From positions 372,001 to 436,000 of the forward strand of contig JAFCMP010000346.1 in assembly GCA_017506865.1 (NCBI GenBank): a stretch of DNA of 64,000 nucleotides, in the 5' to 3' direction. The notes under the pieces were generated by a model. That model saw only the letters and a list, made by a program, of their open reading frames with translations, made no database searches and was not told where the DNA came from. This DNA is from Tribonema minus. Its lineage: Eukaryota; Sar; Xanthophyceae; Tribonematales; Tribonemataceae. Shown in pieces: positions 1 to 10,351 of this stretch (positions are counted from its first letter, which is position 1; each line of letters opens with the position of its first letter). The position numbers were made by a program, and so were the translations under genes.

Positions 1-640
1 CAGTCCGGGTGACTTGCGATTAGGGTGAGGGTCAGGTCAGGCCTACGGTTAGCCTCCTTCCGCGAGGGGGAGAAGCTCTTCGCGCAGTCCAGGTGTCTCT
101 CTCAGCGATTGAAGTTGAGCATAGGTCACGGTGACTGTGAGGGTTGAAGTTGGCCATTCTCCGGGAGGCGGGCCTGTGGGAGGCGGAGCTGTTCTCACAG
201 TCCAAGTACATCAAGATTGAGGTTATGCTGGGGCGATTTGTTAGGGTCGTTTAGCATCAGTCAGTCATGCTAATGACCTCTCCCCGGGGAGCCTATGTCA
301 GAAGCTTTTGAAAGTCACTGTCCATGTGACTTTTAGCGGTTGAAGGTAGGCGTAGGGTTAGGGTCAGGGCAGGGTCAGAATCAGAATGTGGAGCTATGGT
401 TAGCCTTCCTGCAAGAGGCAGAGAACCGCTCCTAACAGTCCCGGTGGCTCTCAGCAATTAGCATTGAGGTTGCGTTCCTAGTAGTTATTGTAACACTCTG
501 CGGACGTACATAAGGTGTGGCATTGCTTGTTTATCCTATTAGCCTCTCTCCGGGAGGCGGATAAGCTAACAGTTCCAGTGACGCTCAGCAGTGAGGGCTG
601 CGTGAGGGGGAGGGTTGACTGACTGTCCTGACTATGAAGG
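1..640. repeat. Degenerate tandem repeat, units of about 110-150 bp
   Basis: At least five decayed units share the order TTAGCCTCC, then CCGGGAGGCGG or a variant, then a CAGTCC(A/C)(A/G)GT segment, then CTCAGC(A/G)(A/G)TT leading into GAAGTTGAG. They lie near 50-120, 150-228, 270-350, 395-470 and 538-600. Degenerate telomere-type stretches (GGGTTAGGGTCAGGG near 355-375) sit between units. No coding potential is visible. Because the first VPS16 exon in the window starts at 1406, this is probably part of the preceding intron, or intergenic sequence if the gene has no upstream exon nearby. Confidence 0.6.
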
Positions 641-1405
641 CTGAGCTTAGGGTTTGGGTTACTCCACGACTAGCTCATTGCGTTTGTTGTTGCTTCTTGA
701 AGAGTTGAGTGTGCTGCCCGTTCGCTGTGAGATTCACGCCAGTCCCCCGTGCGCTGGCTGCAGAGTGCGACGGAGATGCACAATAGGGTCAGCCGTATCT
801 GCGTGCCTCATTGCGCGCACCTCAGTGTATGGGCACTCTCTTCCTCATGTATGGACTTGAACATGATTTGCTGTTGTACTAAGCAAAATACATCAAGACA
901 GGCCGGGCAAGTACATGCCGTGAGTGAGGCACTGCAGGAAGCAGCAAACAGTCTTAACGGCTCTCGCAGGGCGAGGCGATCCAGGGCCGGCGCAGGTGCT
1001 TGTGCGGCGCAGAGTCTCCAGGTCAGAGACCGAGAGGGCAGGGGCCGCTGCCGCTACTGTTGCGGCCGCGCTTTGAGCTAGGGCTGGAGGTCAGGGTTAG
1101 GCTTAGTGGTTTATACCACTGACCCGCAACATGCAGTTGCATGCGCACTTGTTTTCCAGCGTTGCTTCTGGATTGCCTCCTTTACGAGTCTCAAAAACTT
1201 CTGGTGGGCCAGCAGGCAAAGCATGCGCCGGTGCGGCAAGGATTGCAGTAGGGTCAAGTTTGCGGGGGTGACCTTCAGAGTTGGAAGGCTAAGTGTTACC
1301 ACGCTGACGTTCACCACCGTCAAAACAATCGGCATCCGTGCAGGCAGCATGCAAGGTCGCGCGCTAACCCCCGCCTGGCCCCCCCCCTACACTCCCCCGG
1401 TGCAG
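641..1405. other. No gene recognised upstream of the first visible VPS16 exon
   Basis: Several open frames occur here but none has recognisable domains or codon structure. A short telomere-like patch (GGGTTAGGCTTAG) lies near 1095-1107. The stretch ends in a pyrimidine-rich tract and a TGCAG acceptor at 1401-1405, so at least its 3' end is intron. Confidence 0.4.
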
Positions 1406-3570
1406 AGACCTGGCGTTCCAGCAGGGCAGCACGCGCGACCAGATCGACCTTCTCGAGGCGCAGCGCGATCTCGAACTCAAGGCGGGGCTGCCCCCGGGAA
1501 CTTTCCTGGACCTCTCCCTGTCCGACACCATCACCAAGGCCATCCGCATGTCGGCCATCGGCGGCGGCGGCGGCGGCGGGCAGGGCGAAACGGCCGCTGC
1601 GGCAGCGCTCGCCGCGCATGGCGCCGACGGCCGCGGCGCGCCCGTTCTCGCGACGGAGGCGCTGCGGCTGGCCAAGCGCTTCAAGGCAAGCAATCGTGTG
1701 TGCGTGTTGCGCAAGTTGAGGCGGCGGTGAGGCGAAAGCGCTGCCGCCTGCTGCTGTGGCACTGTTCAGCATAAAAGGTTCGGCAGCGCTCGACACGGCA
1801 TGCTGCGGCAGAGCTCAGCGAATCTGGCGACGGAGGCGCTGCGGCTGGCCAAGCGCGTTAAGGCGAGCGTTGTTGCGTATTGTCGCGTGTTGTGCATGTG
1901 GAAACGGCGGTGAGGCAAAACCACTTCTGGTGCTGTGGCAGGGCTCGGCACGAGTGCTCAACACGCAGCATGCTGTGGCGGAGCTTAGCACATGTGCTGC
2001 GCTGCGCCTGGCCAAGCGCTTCAGGGCGAGCGTTGTCGCGTGTGTGCGTGTTGTGCAAGTGGAGGCGGCGGTGAGGCGAGAGCGCTGCCGCCTGCCGCTG
2101 TGGCAGGGCTCAGCACGAGTGCCGCAGCGGTGCTCACCACACAACAGGATGATGTGGCAGAGCTCAGCACATGTGCTGCTGCGCGTTTCAGGACCGTGCT
2201 CCATGCTCTTTAACACGTGGATTGCAGCCCTGACAAGCATAATGTCTTCAGGGTTCCTTCACGGTGATCAATGTCCAGGTGCCGGCCTGGCATTTTGTAC
2301 AAGCACCGATGCCTGCCTTGCATCTTGACGACACCTGCGGCCGCATAGCGCTCACAGCGGGATGGACAGCGTGTTGACGGTCGGTGCACAGGTGCTCAAG
2401 AAGCGCTGCTGGCACATCCGCGCGTACGCGTGCGTCCGTTCAGGAGGTGGCGCGTTCTGCCATTGCTGCTTATGCCAGGTCCCTTTCCCCGTAATGTTGC
2501 CTATGAGAGCGTATAGCTCATCATTGTGCCAGAGACGGCCGACCGAGGGACACAAGCAGGCAAAAAACTCGCGGCAGGTGCACATGTGCTCAGAAACGAC
2601 CAGTCGGACCGGAACAGGCACGTCAGACGTCGGCAGCACCCAGCCTTAACGCGAGCTGAGCTGTGCGCTGCCGCTGTAATCTTGGAGGGTAGGTGCCGGA
2701 GAAGCACGTCTATGTAGCAGTGCGCTTAGGGTTGAGTGGGCAGCGTTCCTCCTGCCGCCAGGGAAGAAGTGACGCCCCAATGCGTCATTCATTTCTGTTT
2801 GAACTCTCGCCCGACGATACGCAGGTGCCGGAGAAGCGGCTGTGGCACGTGCGCGTGCGCGCGCTGGCGTCCAGCGGCCAGTGGGCAGCGCTCCGCCTAC
2901 TGGCGGCGGAGAGGCGCAGCCCCATCGGCTACGCGCCGTTCGCGCGCGCCGCCTTGCAGCACGGTCAGCCGACCGCGGAGGCGGAGCACTACATTGAGAG
3001 GATACCGCAGGCGGATGAGAGGTGAGCCAGCGCCCATTTGATAGACGAGTGTCCTGGCTGAAGGCGAAGCGCTTTAACCCAGGGGGGGCGTGACAGTCTT
3101 TTTGCTGTCACTAAGGGAGAGGTAAGGCGCACATAGCCCGTTGGCCATCACTGACAGTTACATAGAGCTTGCGCGGTGGGAAACCTGCGCTTTGCAGCAA
3201 CTTCATCAGCGATGTTAGGATGTCTCCTATGCAGTTTAAAGAAGTGACGAGTATCGAGCGCACGGTGCTGTGAGGCACCCTCGACGCAGACAACGCCTCA
3301 ATGTGTGTGCGTGTTGCAGAGCATATCCATGCTTCTTCGGCAGCTGAGATAGTCGATCAAAGTTTGTTGTGCTTACGAAGATGCTCTGCCTTCGCGCCCG
3401 TGTCTCTGACCAGGTTCGACCTCTTCTGTGAAGCCAAGGCGTGGCTAAAGGCGGCAGAAACAGCGGCAAAACTCAAGGACCCTCGCCGCCTGGCAGAAGT
3501 CAAAGCCATGGCGGCGGATCCTTCACTGTCCACCGCAATTGATGATCTCATTGCACGTGGGCTGAAATAG
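1406..3570 (+). CDS. VPS16: VPS16-like protein, C-terminal part (partial, 3 exons)
   Basis: Subunit of the HOPS/CORVET tethering complexes that drive fusion at late endosomes and lysosomes or vacuoles. Exons are 1406-1685, 2825-3021 and 3414-3570, and phases join to 210 residues plus stop. The start lies upstream of the window or in an unrecognised exon. The VPS16 C-terminal helical repeat is visible: a DxLEAQxDLE-type helix, an ...LAKRFK|VPEKRLWHVRVRAL junction, SPIGYAPFARAAL, HYIERIPQADERFDLFCEAKAWLKAA, and the terminal DDLIARGLK. The family has the equivalent FKVPEKRWWWLKVRALA, SPIGYxPFVEACL and Y(I/L)PKLPDPxER segments. Oddities are an Ala/Gly insertion after the first helix (about 1560-1640) and a GC donor (GCAAGC at 1686) for the first intron. 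That intron carries copies of both flanking exon ends. Identification rests on motif recall, not a search. Confidence 0.8.
1823..2112 (+). repeat. Two intronic copies of the VPS16 exon 3' end plus donor
   Basis: The segment GAGGCGCTGCGGCTGGCCAA with the following GC donor and about 80 bp of intron (1655-1760) recurs near 1826-1948 and again near 1999-2112. The copies keep the GGCCAAGCGC core and a GCGAGCG donor-like stretch but have diverged in frame. Confidence 0.75.
2378..2765 (+). repeat. Intronic copies of the next VPS16 exon's 5' end plus acceptor
   Basis: The acceptor-exon junction at 2821-2880 (GCAGGTGCCGGAGAAGCGGC) has degenerate copies near 2381-2455 (CACAGGTGCTCAAGAAGCGC) and near 2690-2760 (GTAGGTGCCGGAGAAGCACG, then a GTGGGCAGCG match). 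Frames are broken, so these are decayed duplicates and not alternative coding exons. Confidence 0.65.
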
Positions 3571-3572
3571 CA

Positions 3573-4540
3573 CACAAGGCGTATGCCATTTCGGGAAGTT
3601 GTAGTGTCAGTTTTGTTGTTTCATGTTGTCCTTTGCGTCTTTGTGATCTTGACATGATGGAACCTGTGAGCAAGCACCCCTGCGCAGAAAGTGCTTGAGT
3701 GACTGGCACGCCCTCCTCTACCCACGCAAATTCAGAATGTCCGCGCTCTAACTACAAGTGACGTTTTGTCAGCAGTGCAAGGGTAGTACCAGTGTTACTG
3801 TGACCCGCGGTCAAAAGCTGGACAGTACGAGGGTTAGTCATAATGTGAAGTTGCATGTCACTGCTCATCCCCGCAGTTCAACTTGCAAGTTGGGGGTGGT
3901 CTGGTGATGAGGGTTGCAAAAACGAACTTTTGTTTCCGAGTTCAAGTGCCCCTTTCGTGGTGGACTGCATGCTCGGAATCGAGCAGACTCACCACATTCC
4001 CCACACAGTATGCCCTTCACGCATGATAAATCATGTAGAGGGTTGCTCCTTGGGGATAAGAAAAACCCAAGGTTGCTCAAAACATACTCCTGGTTGCCAA
4101 CTACGGCCCAAATACGCCGTATGTGTGTGGCCCATCTCATTCGGAGTGGGGGTGCTTTCTTGTGTGGCCAAATAAGTTTCCGTGCAATTCTAGACATGAG
4201 CACTCGTGTGCGTGCGGGCACTGAAGGACGCAAGTTTCTTCTTTCACTTCACCTCTTGAAACTTCAAGTTGAAGTAAAATTGGTGAGATGTGAAGTGCGT
4301 CTCTGTGCGTGGGTGCACAAGGCGTATGCTATTTCGGCAAGTTGTAGTGTGTGTGTTTTGTTGTTTGTTGTTGACCTTCGCGTCTTTGTGCTCCATGATG
4401 ATGATGGAACTGAGCAAGCACCGCTGTGCAGGAAAGTGTGCTTGAGTGACTACTGTAGACGTGCCCCCCCCCCCCCCTTCCCCACACGAACAATGTCCGC
4501 GCTGCAACCACAAGTGTGATTTTTCTGCGACGAAACACTA
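3573..4540 (+). repeat. Direct duplication of the VPS16 3' flank
   Basis: About 220 bp beginning just after the VPS16 stop (about 3573-3790: CACAAGGCGTATGCCATTTC, then a TTTTGTTGTTT tract, then GAGCAAGCACC, CTTGAGTGACT and AATGTCCGCGCT) recurs at about 4316-4535 in the same order and orientation. The spacing is about 740 bp. The second copy has gained a run of 15 C at about 4466. Confidence 0.75.
3958..4300 (+). repeat. Dispersed repeat B, copy 1
   Basis: Shares an ordered set of blocks with 6945-7150: TGCATGCTCG(G)AAT(C/T)GAGCAGACTC, then a variable centre, then CCTGGTTGCCAA, CAAATACGCCGTA, GGCCCATCTCATTCGG, and finally a GAAACTTCAA(C/G)TTGAA element followed by GAGATGTGAAG. Copy 1 carries extra sequence inside. 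No open frame is conserved between the copies. Confidence 0.7.
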
Positions 4541-4599
4541 GACCCGCGCAAGCTGGGCATGGGAGGGTAGCAACTTGAAGTAGCATGTCATTGTCCCTA

Positions 4600-6940
4600 C
4601 AGTTGTGTGTGGTGTTGGCGCCCTCTGCCGCAACACTGTTCACAGAGCATACGTCCCCCCCGCAATGGATTGTCCTGTGGCATGATGCTGCAGTACTATG
4701 AGCAGCAGGCGAATCACGCAACTCCTGCAGCTTGCCGGATGCTACAGCGTCACTGACGTACGTCAGCTGCAGCCGCAAGTTTCTATATGCATATATGCGT
4801 TGGCGAGGGGTCTTCAGGCCGGGAGCCTTTATTAGACATCCCGCGCGTGCGTGGGTTCTTGGACTGTTCTGGGCCATTTTGCATAGGGATTCTTTGTTGA
4901 ACTTTCCACGTGAACTCTTTGTTGAATATTGAAGTCCACTTGAAGTATTTGGTTTTTTATTGCGAATTCGGTGTTGGGACCTCGAAGCACTGCACATTCA
5001 GGCGCGCCGAGTTGTGGGACAGGGAGCGCTGCAGCTGGTTAGCTTATTTTGACTGTATCGGCCGTGCATAACGTAGACAGCACAAGAAAACGACCCAAGT
5101 GAAGTGTCAAAACCTCAAGTGGCAACGTCACAAACACGCGCGCTAACTCACAGGCGACTAGAGTGGTTCAGCGCGTGCTGCTAAGGAACCTGACTTTCTA
5201 CACAAGGCGTGCCCATGTGAAGCCAGAGCCAGTGGGTGGGAGCACCACAGCACAACTCTTAGACGTGCCGGAGGTGCCGTCTCGCTGGGCTAAATTCTCA
5301 GGATTGGGTATAAGTTCAGAGGTAAAGCGCCTTGGCGGCTGTCAGGAGCAGATAGGATGTGGCGCAGCAGACGCCAAATGTCCGTTGGAAGCAGATGGCA
5401 GGTAAGCACACGACGGTGGTGATGACACATGTGAAGGACAAGGCACGCTGACACAGGCTGCAGCTCTTGAATACATGTGTGGTGCTTCATGTGTGTGTTT
5501 GAAGCTTCGCTGCTCAAGATAACAGGATGCAGACCGGCTGGCCAGTCAACGGCTTTGAGTCATACACCTACAGCCCAAGACTGCACAGGATATTATCTGC
5601 ACATCATCTGGTCAACTCGGGCCGTGACAGACGCGCCAACCGCCGGTTGGGAGATCATGATAGGAAGCACATATATACTGTACACCATGGCCTTAATTAC
5701 GACAGTCAAACTGACGGCTTGATGGATGAAGTGCATGCAGTCCAGGTTGAAGCGACTACTTGACAGATGCAGTGCAAGATGCAGTCTCGGCACACCGAGT
5801 CATGATCATGGCGTAGGTGGTGGTGTTGCAGCAGTGGTGTGGTGGTAGTGGTTGCGCTGGTGGCACAGCAGCAATGGTCGACGTCTTCTGCACAATCTGG
5901 GCTTTGGCTTGGTGGCGATGACAGTATGTTTGACCTTTAGATGATATGCTGTATGGTCATCTGGAGCACAGTGCGCTGATGCAGGAGCTGCTGTATATAT
6001 TCACGAATTGTGATGATCTCTGCGAACATGGATTGCAGTCATTACATGACTGTGCCAGGAAGTGTGGCACACGATGAGTTGAAATGATGCTCAGCGGCGC
6101 TCTTCAGCAAAGGTCCACGATCCCACGCAGAAATTCCAAAGAGCACATTGAAAATTGCCATGACTCAATACGCAATGTTATGGTGGTATTGCGTATGATT
6201 GTGTTTGTTTTGCATTCTTTGTCAATGGGGCAAAGTGCCTCAACTCAAAGCTTCATATGTTGCTATACTTCCAATTGATAACATCTCGCTTGTGATGTCA
6301 CATGTCGTCACGTATTACTTGGCACATGACACACAGCGTTACGTCTTGTGCCACATATTGGAAATTTTGTTTCTTTCGTGCATCATTGCAAAGCGTCATT
6401 TTGTTTATGGCACTTTCCACGTCAGGCTGGCGAAGGTGTCTCGACCTGTACACGTTGCATTCATGTAAGTTCGTTCAATACAGAACGCTTGAAATGCACC
6501 ATACTATGTCATGCTGGATTAGGCACTTCTCAGACACACACCAGTATCAGGCCTGCGGCAAAATGCTTTGAGCGCAGCTTACCCAGGCCCCGCCCCCAGG
6601 AGGGGGGGGGGCTTAATCGGTGGGTCACTGAAGACCCCGAGCCACCCACTTTCAACAGGAATACTCAGAGTGGGACTAGCTTGTTCATGTCATGACCGAC
6701 ACAAGACGGTGACGGTTCCCGCGAACAGGAATGTCAATAGCACCAGGCCTGGGATGCTTGGCAGAAGTCCGCTGTTGGACTCGTGTCCTGCATTGGCTGC
6801 AGTGCTGCAAGCACTGCATTCTCATGATACCTGGTGATGCGGGCCTGCCCGGTTCAAGTTCAAGTCTTGTTCAACAAGATGTTCGGGACGTGAAAACTGA
6901 TTTCGGCCTGCACACTGGCGTGCCCTAAAGAAATTGCGCC
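4600..6940. other. Non-coding stretch between VPS16 and the membrane-protein pair
   Basis: Composition is less GC-rich than the genes. Open frames are short and unrelated to anything I recognise. One candidate exon at about 5163-5402 ends in a good donor (GGCAG|GTAAGC), but I find no partner exon. Otherwise I see only short ATG-rich microsatellite-like sequence and a run of eight G at 6601. Confidence 0.4.
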
Positions 6941-6944
6941 TTTT

Positions 6945-7150
6945 CGTGTTGGGCTGTATGCTCGAAATTGAGCAGACTCGCACATTTCAACAAAGATACG
7001 CGCATGTTGTCATGTTGAGCGTTGCCCAACTCCAATTCCTGGTTGCCAAGTGCGGCCAAATACGCCGTACTTGTGGCCCATCTCATTCGGGAGTAGGGGT
7101 TCTTCTTCTTGAGAAACTTCAACTTGAATCTGGGGAGGGAGAGATGTGAA
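6945..7150 (+). repeat. Dispersed repeat B, copy 2
   Basis: Second copy of the block order described for 3958-4300. It ends immediately before the first membrane-protein ORF, so the repeat supplies that gene's proximal upstream sequence. The terminal GAAACTTCAACTTGAA palindrome lies about 85 bp before the first in-frame ATG. Confidence 0.7.
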
Positions 7151-7187
7151 GCTCTTCGTGGGGTGCAGCAGCAACACAGGCAGCAGT

Positions 7188-8177
7188 ATGGTGCCTGTTC
7201 CCGCCAGCAGCAGCGACAGAGCCGACACCGTGGAGCTGGAGGTGCTTGAACAGGCCAAGGCTGTAGCCTTCCGTGATGAGCTCATCTTGTGCGAAGCTGA
7301 GTTCGACAGCAGATGCAGATACACAATCACCGAAGCCAGCTTCAGCTTTACGGCTGGACACGGTCTCGTGTCGCACACTGAATATTTTGAGAGAGCAGAC
7401 CAGTGGGCTGAAGCTGCTACTCGAGCCGCTGCCGCTGCCGAAGACCTACAGGCGCTCGACAGGAACGCGGAGCTCGCAAGGGCCGGAGAGCTCGCTGCGA
7501 AGGCGCAGGAGGTGGCAGCAGATTGCGTAGATGCCTGCATCTACCATCAAACGCGCTTGACTGGCGCTTCGGGTGAGTGCCCGTCCGCAGTGCTGCGCCA
7601 CTTGGACGCTTCATGCATGTATCACGAGTTGAGGCGCGAAGTTCGGCACAAAGAGTGGGAAACGAAAGTTGCTACGGAGCACCCACGAACCGACATGGAG
7701 AGCCTTGAGAACTTCACCTTTGCCTTTGTGCTGGTGATGCTGGCGGTGCAATTCGCTGTCCAGTGGCGCGCTCGCTCAGCCGGCCGCAAGGACAGCCTCC
7801 GCAGGTTGCGTGCCTGGCGCGTCGTCTACTTCAACACAGACCTCAACGCGGCCGTGCGAGCCGCACTCGAAGAACCAGTTCCAGAGCCCTATGACTACGA
7901 CCTGCCCGCGCAGACCCGAGCTAGGCAGGTGCTGGCGGCCGTGGGGTGCGTCGCTGTTGCCCTCGCCTTGTACTCCGCCCTACGGCGCGCCACGAGCGAC
8001 CCCTACGCGCCGCACCCGCGCTCTATGTTCATCGAGGACTGGTCCTGGAAGAAGGTGTTCATCTGGCATTCGTGCTGGGTCAACGCGCTCGTGCCGCTCG
8101 TGCTCACGGCGCGGCCGCTGCACACACCCGCCTCCGACTCTAGAGTCGGAGTCACTGCCCCGCGCCGCGATGCGTAG
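7188..8177 (+). CDS. Putative three-helix membrane protein, paralogue A
   Basis: I do not recognise the family. The uninterrupted frame encodes 329 residues from the first ATG; the frame is open slightly further upstream without an ATG, so a 5' exon is possible. The first half is an acidic, Ala-rich, probably alpha-helical region containing YFERADQWAEAATRAAAAAE and four Cys. Three hydrophobic segments follow: FAFVLVMLAVQFAVQW (about residues 176-192), VLAAVGCVAVALALYSAL (about 245-262) and IWHSCWVNALVPLVLTA (about 293-310). The neighbour at 9326-10351 is a diverged tandem paralogue sharing a T(G)xSG(E/D)C motif, the LRxxRxWxxV segment after the first helix, and an AVxxAL(E/G)E stretch before the second. 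Intron-free while every large gene here is split. Function unknown. Confidence 0.65.
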   Translation: MVPVPASSSDRADTVELEVLEQAKAVAFRDELILCEAEFDSRCRYTITEASFSFTAGHGLVSHTEYFERADQWAEAATRAAAAAEDLQALDRNAELARAGELAAKAQEVAADCVDACIYHQTRLTGASGECPSAVLRHLDASCMYHELRREVRHKEWETKVATEHPRTDMESLENFTFAFVLVMLAVQFAVQWRARSAGRKDSLRRLRAWRVVYFNTDLNAAVRAALEEPVPEPYDYDLPAQTRARQVLAAVGCVAVALALYSALRRATSDPYAPHPRSMFIEDWSWKKVFIWHSCWVNALVPLVLTARPLHTPASDSRVGVTAPRRDA

Positions 8178-9325
8178 AAGCCCCGGGCAGCAGCCGCTTG
8201 ATTTGGCTACGTGAGCATGCAGTGGCGCACGAGGCGGTTCAGTGCGGGGCAACTGTGACATTGTCGTGCCGCAGCAGCAGAGCGTGACGCACGATGCAGC
8301 ATCGCACATTTGCGTGCGCTTTGGTGGGGGAAACACGAGAGCTGCGTGGGGTGCAAAGTCTCGCGACAACGCGGGGCACATGCCTTCCACGTCCCACACA
8401 TTTGAGTGGCCGCGAGTTGCCCATTGGTTGTATGCAGCAAGCACACTAGTGTATTGTACATTGCCGCTGCTGCTGCTGGTGCTGCTACAGCGGCGCGGCA
8501 GGAGCAGGCTAGCACCGCCACGCATGGACTTCGTGTAAGGATCAGCACTTGAGCTGGCTTGTGCCGGTCTCGCAATGCTGAGGGTTCTCATGTGATTTAT
8601 CTCCTTGACAGTTTGGAGTGCATGTATCTTATGCAGTGCAGGCAAGAAGCAGCAAACGTTCTGCTGCGCATGCGCACAGCTGAATCACTTCGCGCTTCAT
8701 AGAGTTTCTGAAGCGCGCAGCTTGCATGTCCCATTCGCGTGTACCAATGGTCAGGTGAAGAACAGACTGTTTCAGTTCTATCAATGTATTCAGCGTTTTT
8801 GTAGTATATCATCGGGCGTGTGTACCCTGCCCTCGCTGCTTCATTGACTTGCATGATCATGGAACCTGTGTGTAATAGTAGCAAGTATGCGTGTGTTCTG
8901 TTTTGAGCAGTGTTGTGGCACACTTTGCGTTGCTGTGTGCTGGTGAGGAACTGCTTGATGTGCAGTTTGATGCTTCTAAGGTTGCTGAACCAGAGCTCTC
9001 TGAATCCCTTTCTCTTTTTTCCAATGGCCGCTGCCACCTCATTATAACTGGTCAATCGAATCACCAGCTGAATGTCTACGATATCGATCAACGATATTTA
9101 CGCCCGGCACCAAATGCTACCGCCCCGCATGCACACTCACCCATGTTTTAGTGAAAATTGAGTAAGATGGTAATCCATCTGATAGATTATCATCAGAAGT
9201 GGAAGTGAAGCGAAACACATATAATGTCCAACGATTAAATTAACAGTCACAAAGACAAGAAAGTCACCTAGATATTGAAGTTGCAGCTTGAAGTAAAAGG
9301 TTCTGGAAAAATCTTTCCCGACAGC
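8178..9325. other. Spacer between paralogues, with an orphan short ORF
   Basis: Mostly non-coding. One plus-strand frame, from an acceptor-like CTGGTGAG/TGTGCAG region near 8940-8965 to a stop at 9149-9151, reads PELSESLSLFSNGRCHLIIT and continues TGQSNHQLNVYDIDQRYLRP. Its composition is unlike the Ala-rich shadow frames, so it may be a real small exon or a pseudogene fragment. I do not recognise it and see no partner. Confidence 0.3.
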
Positions 9326-10351
9326 ATGTCGCATGGGCTTAGCGGCGGCAAAGGCGATGCCGGCGCGCACAGCCACGATCCTGATGCTGAGGGCATCGTC
9401 TACGCCTGTATGACTGTGGACTCTGCTCGCCAACAATTTCAGTATGCTCAACGCGAGCTGGAGAAAGCTGCAGAGGCAACAATCATCAGCTGTGCACAGT
9501 ATGCAGGCATCTGCGGCATCGGCGCACGGCCAGAGGATGCCAGGCTGCTGCTGCAGTCAATGGGCGAGGACAGAGGTGCAGCTCTGCGGAGGTCGAGCTC
9601 GCTGCCCCCAGAGATACAGTGCCTCGAGCAGCAGGCCAGGCTGCCAGGCACCTCAGGCGACTGCGCCACATCAGCGCTGCGCCTGAGCTTCATCAAGGAC
9701 GACGCGCGCGACGCCCTTCAGGACCTGCGGCGGCAACTGCAAGCGGCAGCGCGCGCCGATGACCCCGTTCTCTGGTCCTTCGGGGCCCTCGTCACGATGG
9801 CGTTCCTGATGTGGTCCTGGCGCGCCCTCGCGAGCCGCCGGCGCGAGCACCTGCACCAGATCCGCCTCTGGCACGCCGTCGAAGCCTGCGCCGACGTGAA
9901 GCGCGCTGTCGAGACGGCCCTGGGGGAAGCGCTGCCGGCGCCGGCCGCGTACGACGCGTGGCCGGGGCGCCGATCGCGAGCCGCGGCGCGCTGCCTGCTG
10001 GCCGCTGCGGTCGCCTGCGCGGTCGCGCTGGGCGGCCCCTGGCTGCTGCGCGAGGCGCGCGAGCGCAGGGAGCAGGAGCGAACGTGCAGCGCCGCGGACA
10101 GTTGGGGCCTGGTGCTGGTGAACGTGTGGCTTTACGCCATCGTCACCTTCAGTCTTGCCGTCGTGGCGTTTGCGGAGCCGCAGTGGCTGCCGCTGCTGCG
10201 GCAATCGGTCGCGCCCGCTGCCGCTACGGCATCAGATCCCGTTTCCGAAGCGGTGGTGCAGAGCCCCTCTCTAGGCTGGCCAGCTGCCGGCCCTACTGCA
10301 CAGGGGTACGAGCCTGTGAGCGGCACTGAAGGCGCGCGTCACGCATCGTAG
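9326..10351 (+). CDS. Putative three-helix membrane protein, paralogue B
   Basis: Encodes 341 residues from ATG 9326; the frame is open 17 codons upstream but without an ATG. Architecture matches the preceding gene: an Ala/Glu-rich helical N-terminal half with several Cys, then hydrophobic segments near LWSFGALVTMAFLMWSW, CLLAAAVACAVALGGPWLL and GLVLVNVWLYAIVTFSLAVV, and a low-complexity Ala/Ser/Pro tail. The shared LPGTSGDCATSALR / LTGASGECPSAVLR motif and the basic segment after the first helix support tandem duplication followed by strong divergence. It is more GC-rich than paralogue A in its 3' half. No catalytic motif is visible; a structural or transport-accessory role is only a guess. 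It converges on the multi-NDPK gene, whose stop lies 1.6 kb downstream. Confidence 0.65.
   Translation: MSHGLSGGKGDAGAHSHDPDAEGIVYACMTVDSARQQFQYAQRELEKAAEATIISCAQYAGICGIGARPEDARLLLQSMGEDRGAALRRSSSLPPEIQCLEQQARLPGTSGDCATSALRLSFIKDDARDALQDLRRQLQAAARADDPVLWSFGALVTMAFLMWSWRALASRRREHLHQIRLWHAVEACADVKRAVETALGEALPAPAAYDAWPGRRSRAAARCLLAAAVACAVALGGPWLLREARERREQERTCSAADSWGLVLVNVWLYAIVTFSLAVVAFAEPQWLPLLRQSVAPAAATASDPVSEAVVQSPSLGWPAAGPTAQGYEPVSGTEGARHAS

Noticed and set aside
4329-4997. 222-aa minus-strand ORF
   Set aside because: Overlaps the duplicated VPS16 3' flank; the corresponding frame is not conserved in the other copy.
5163-5405. Possible isolated exon ending in GGCAG|GTAAGC
   Set aside because: Good donor and non-biased composition, but no partner exon or recognisable motif within reach.
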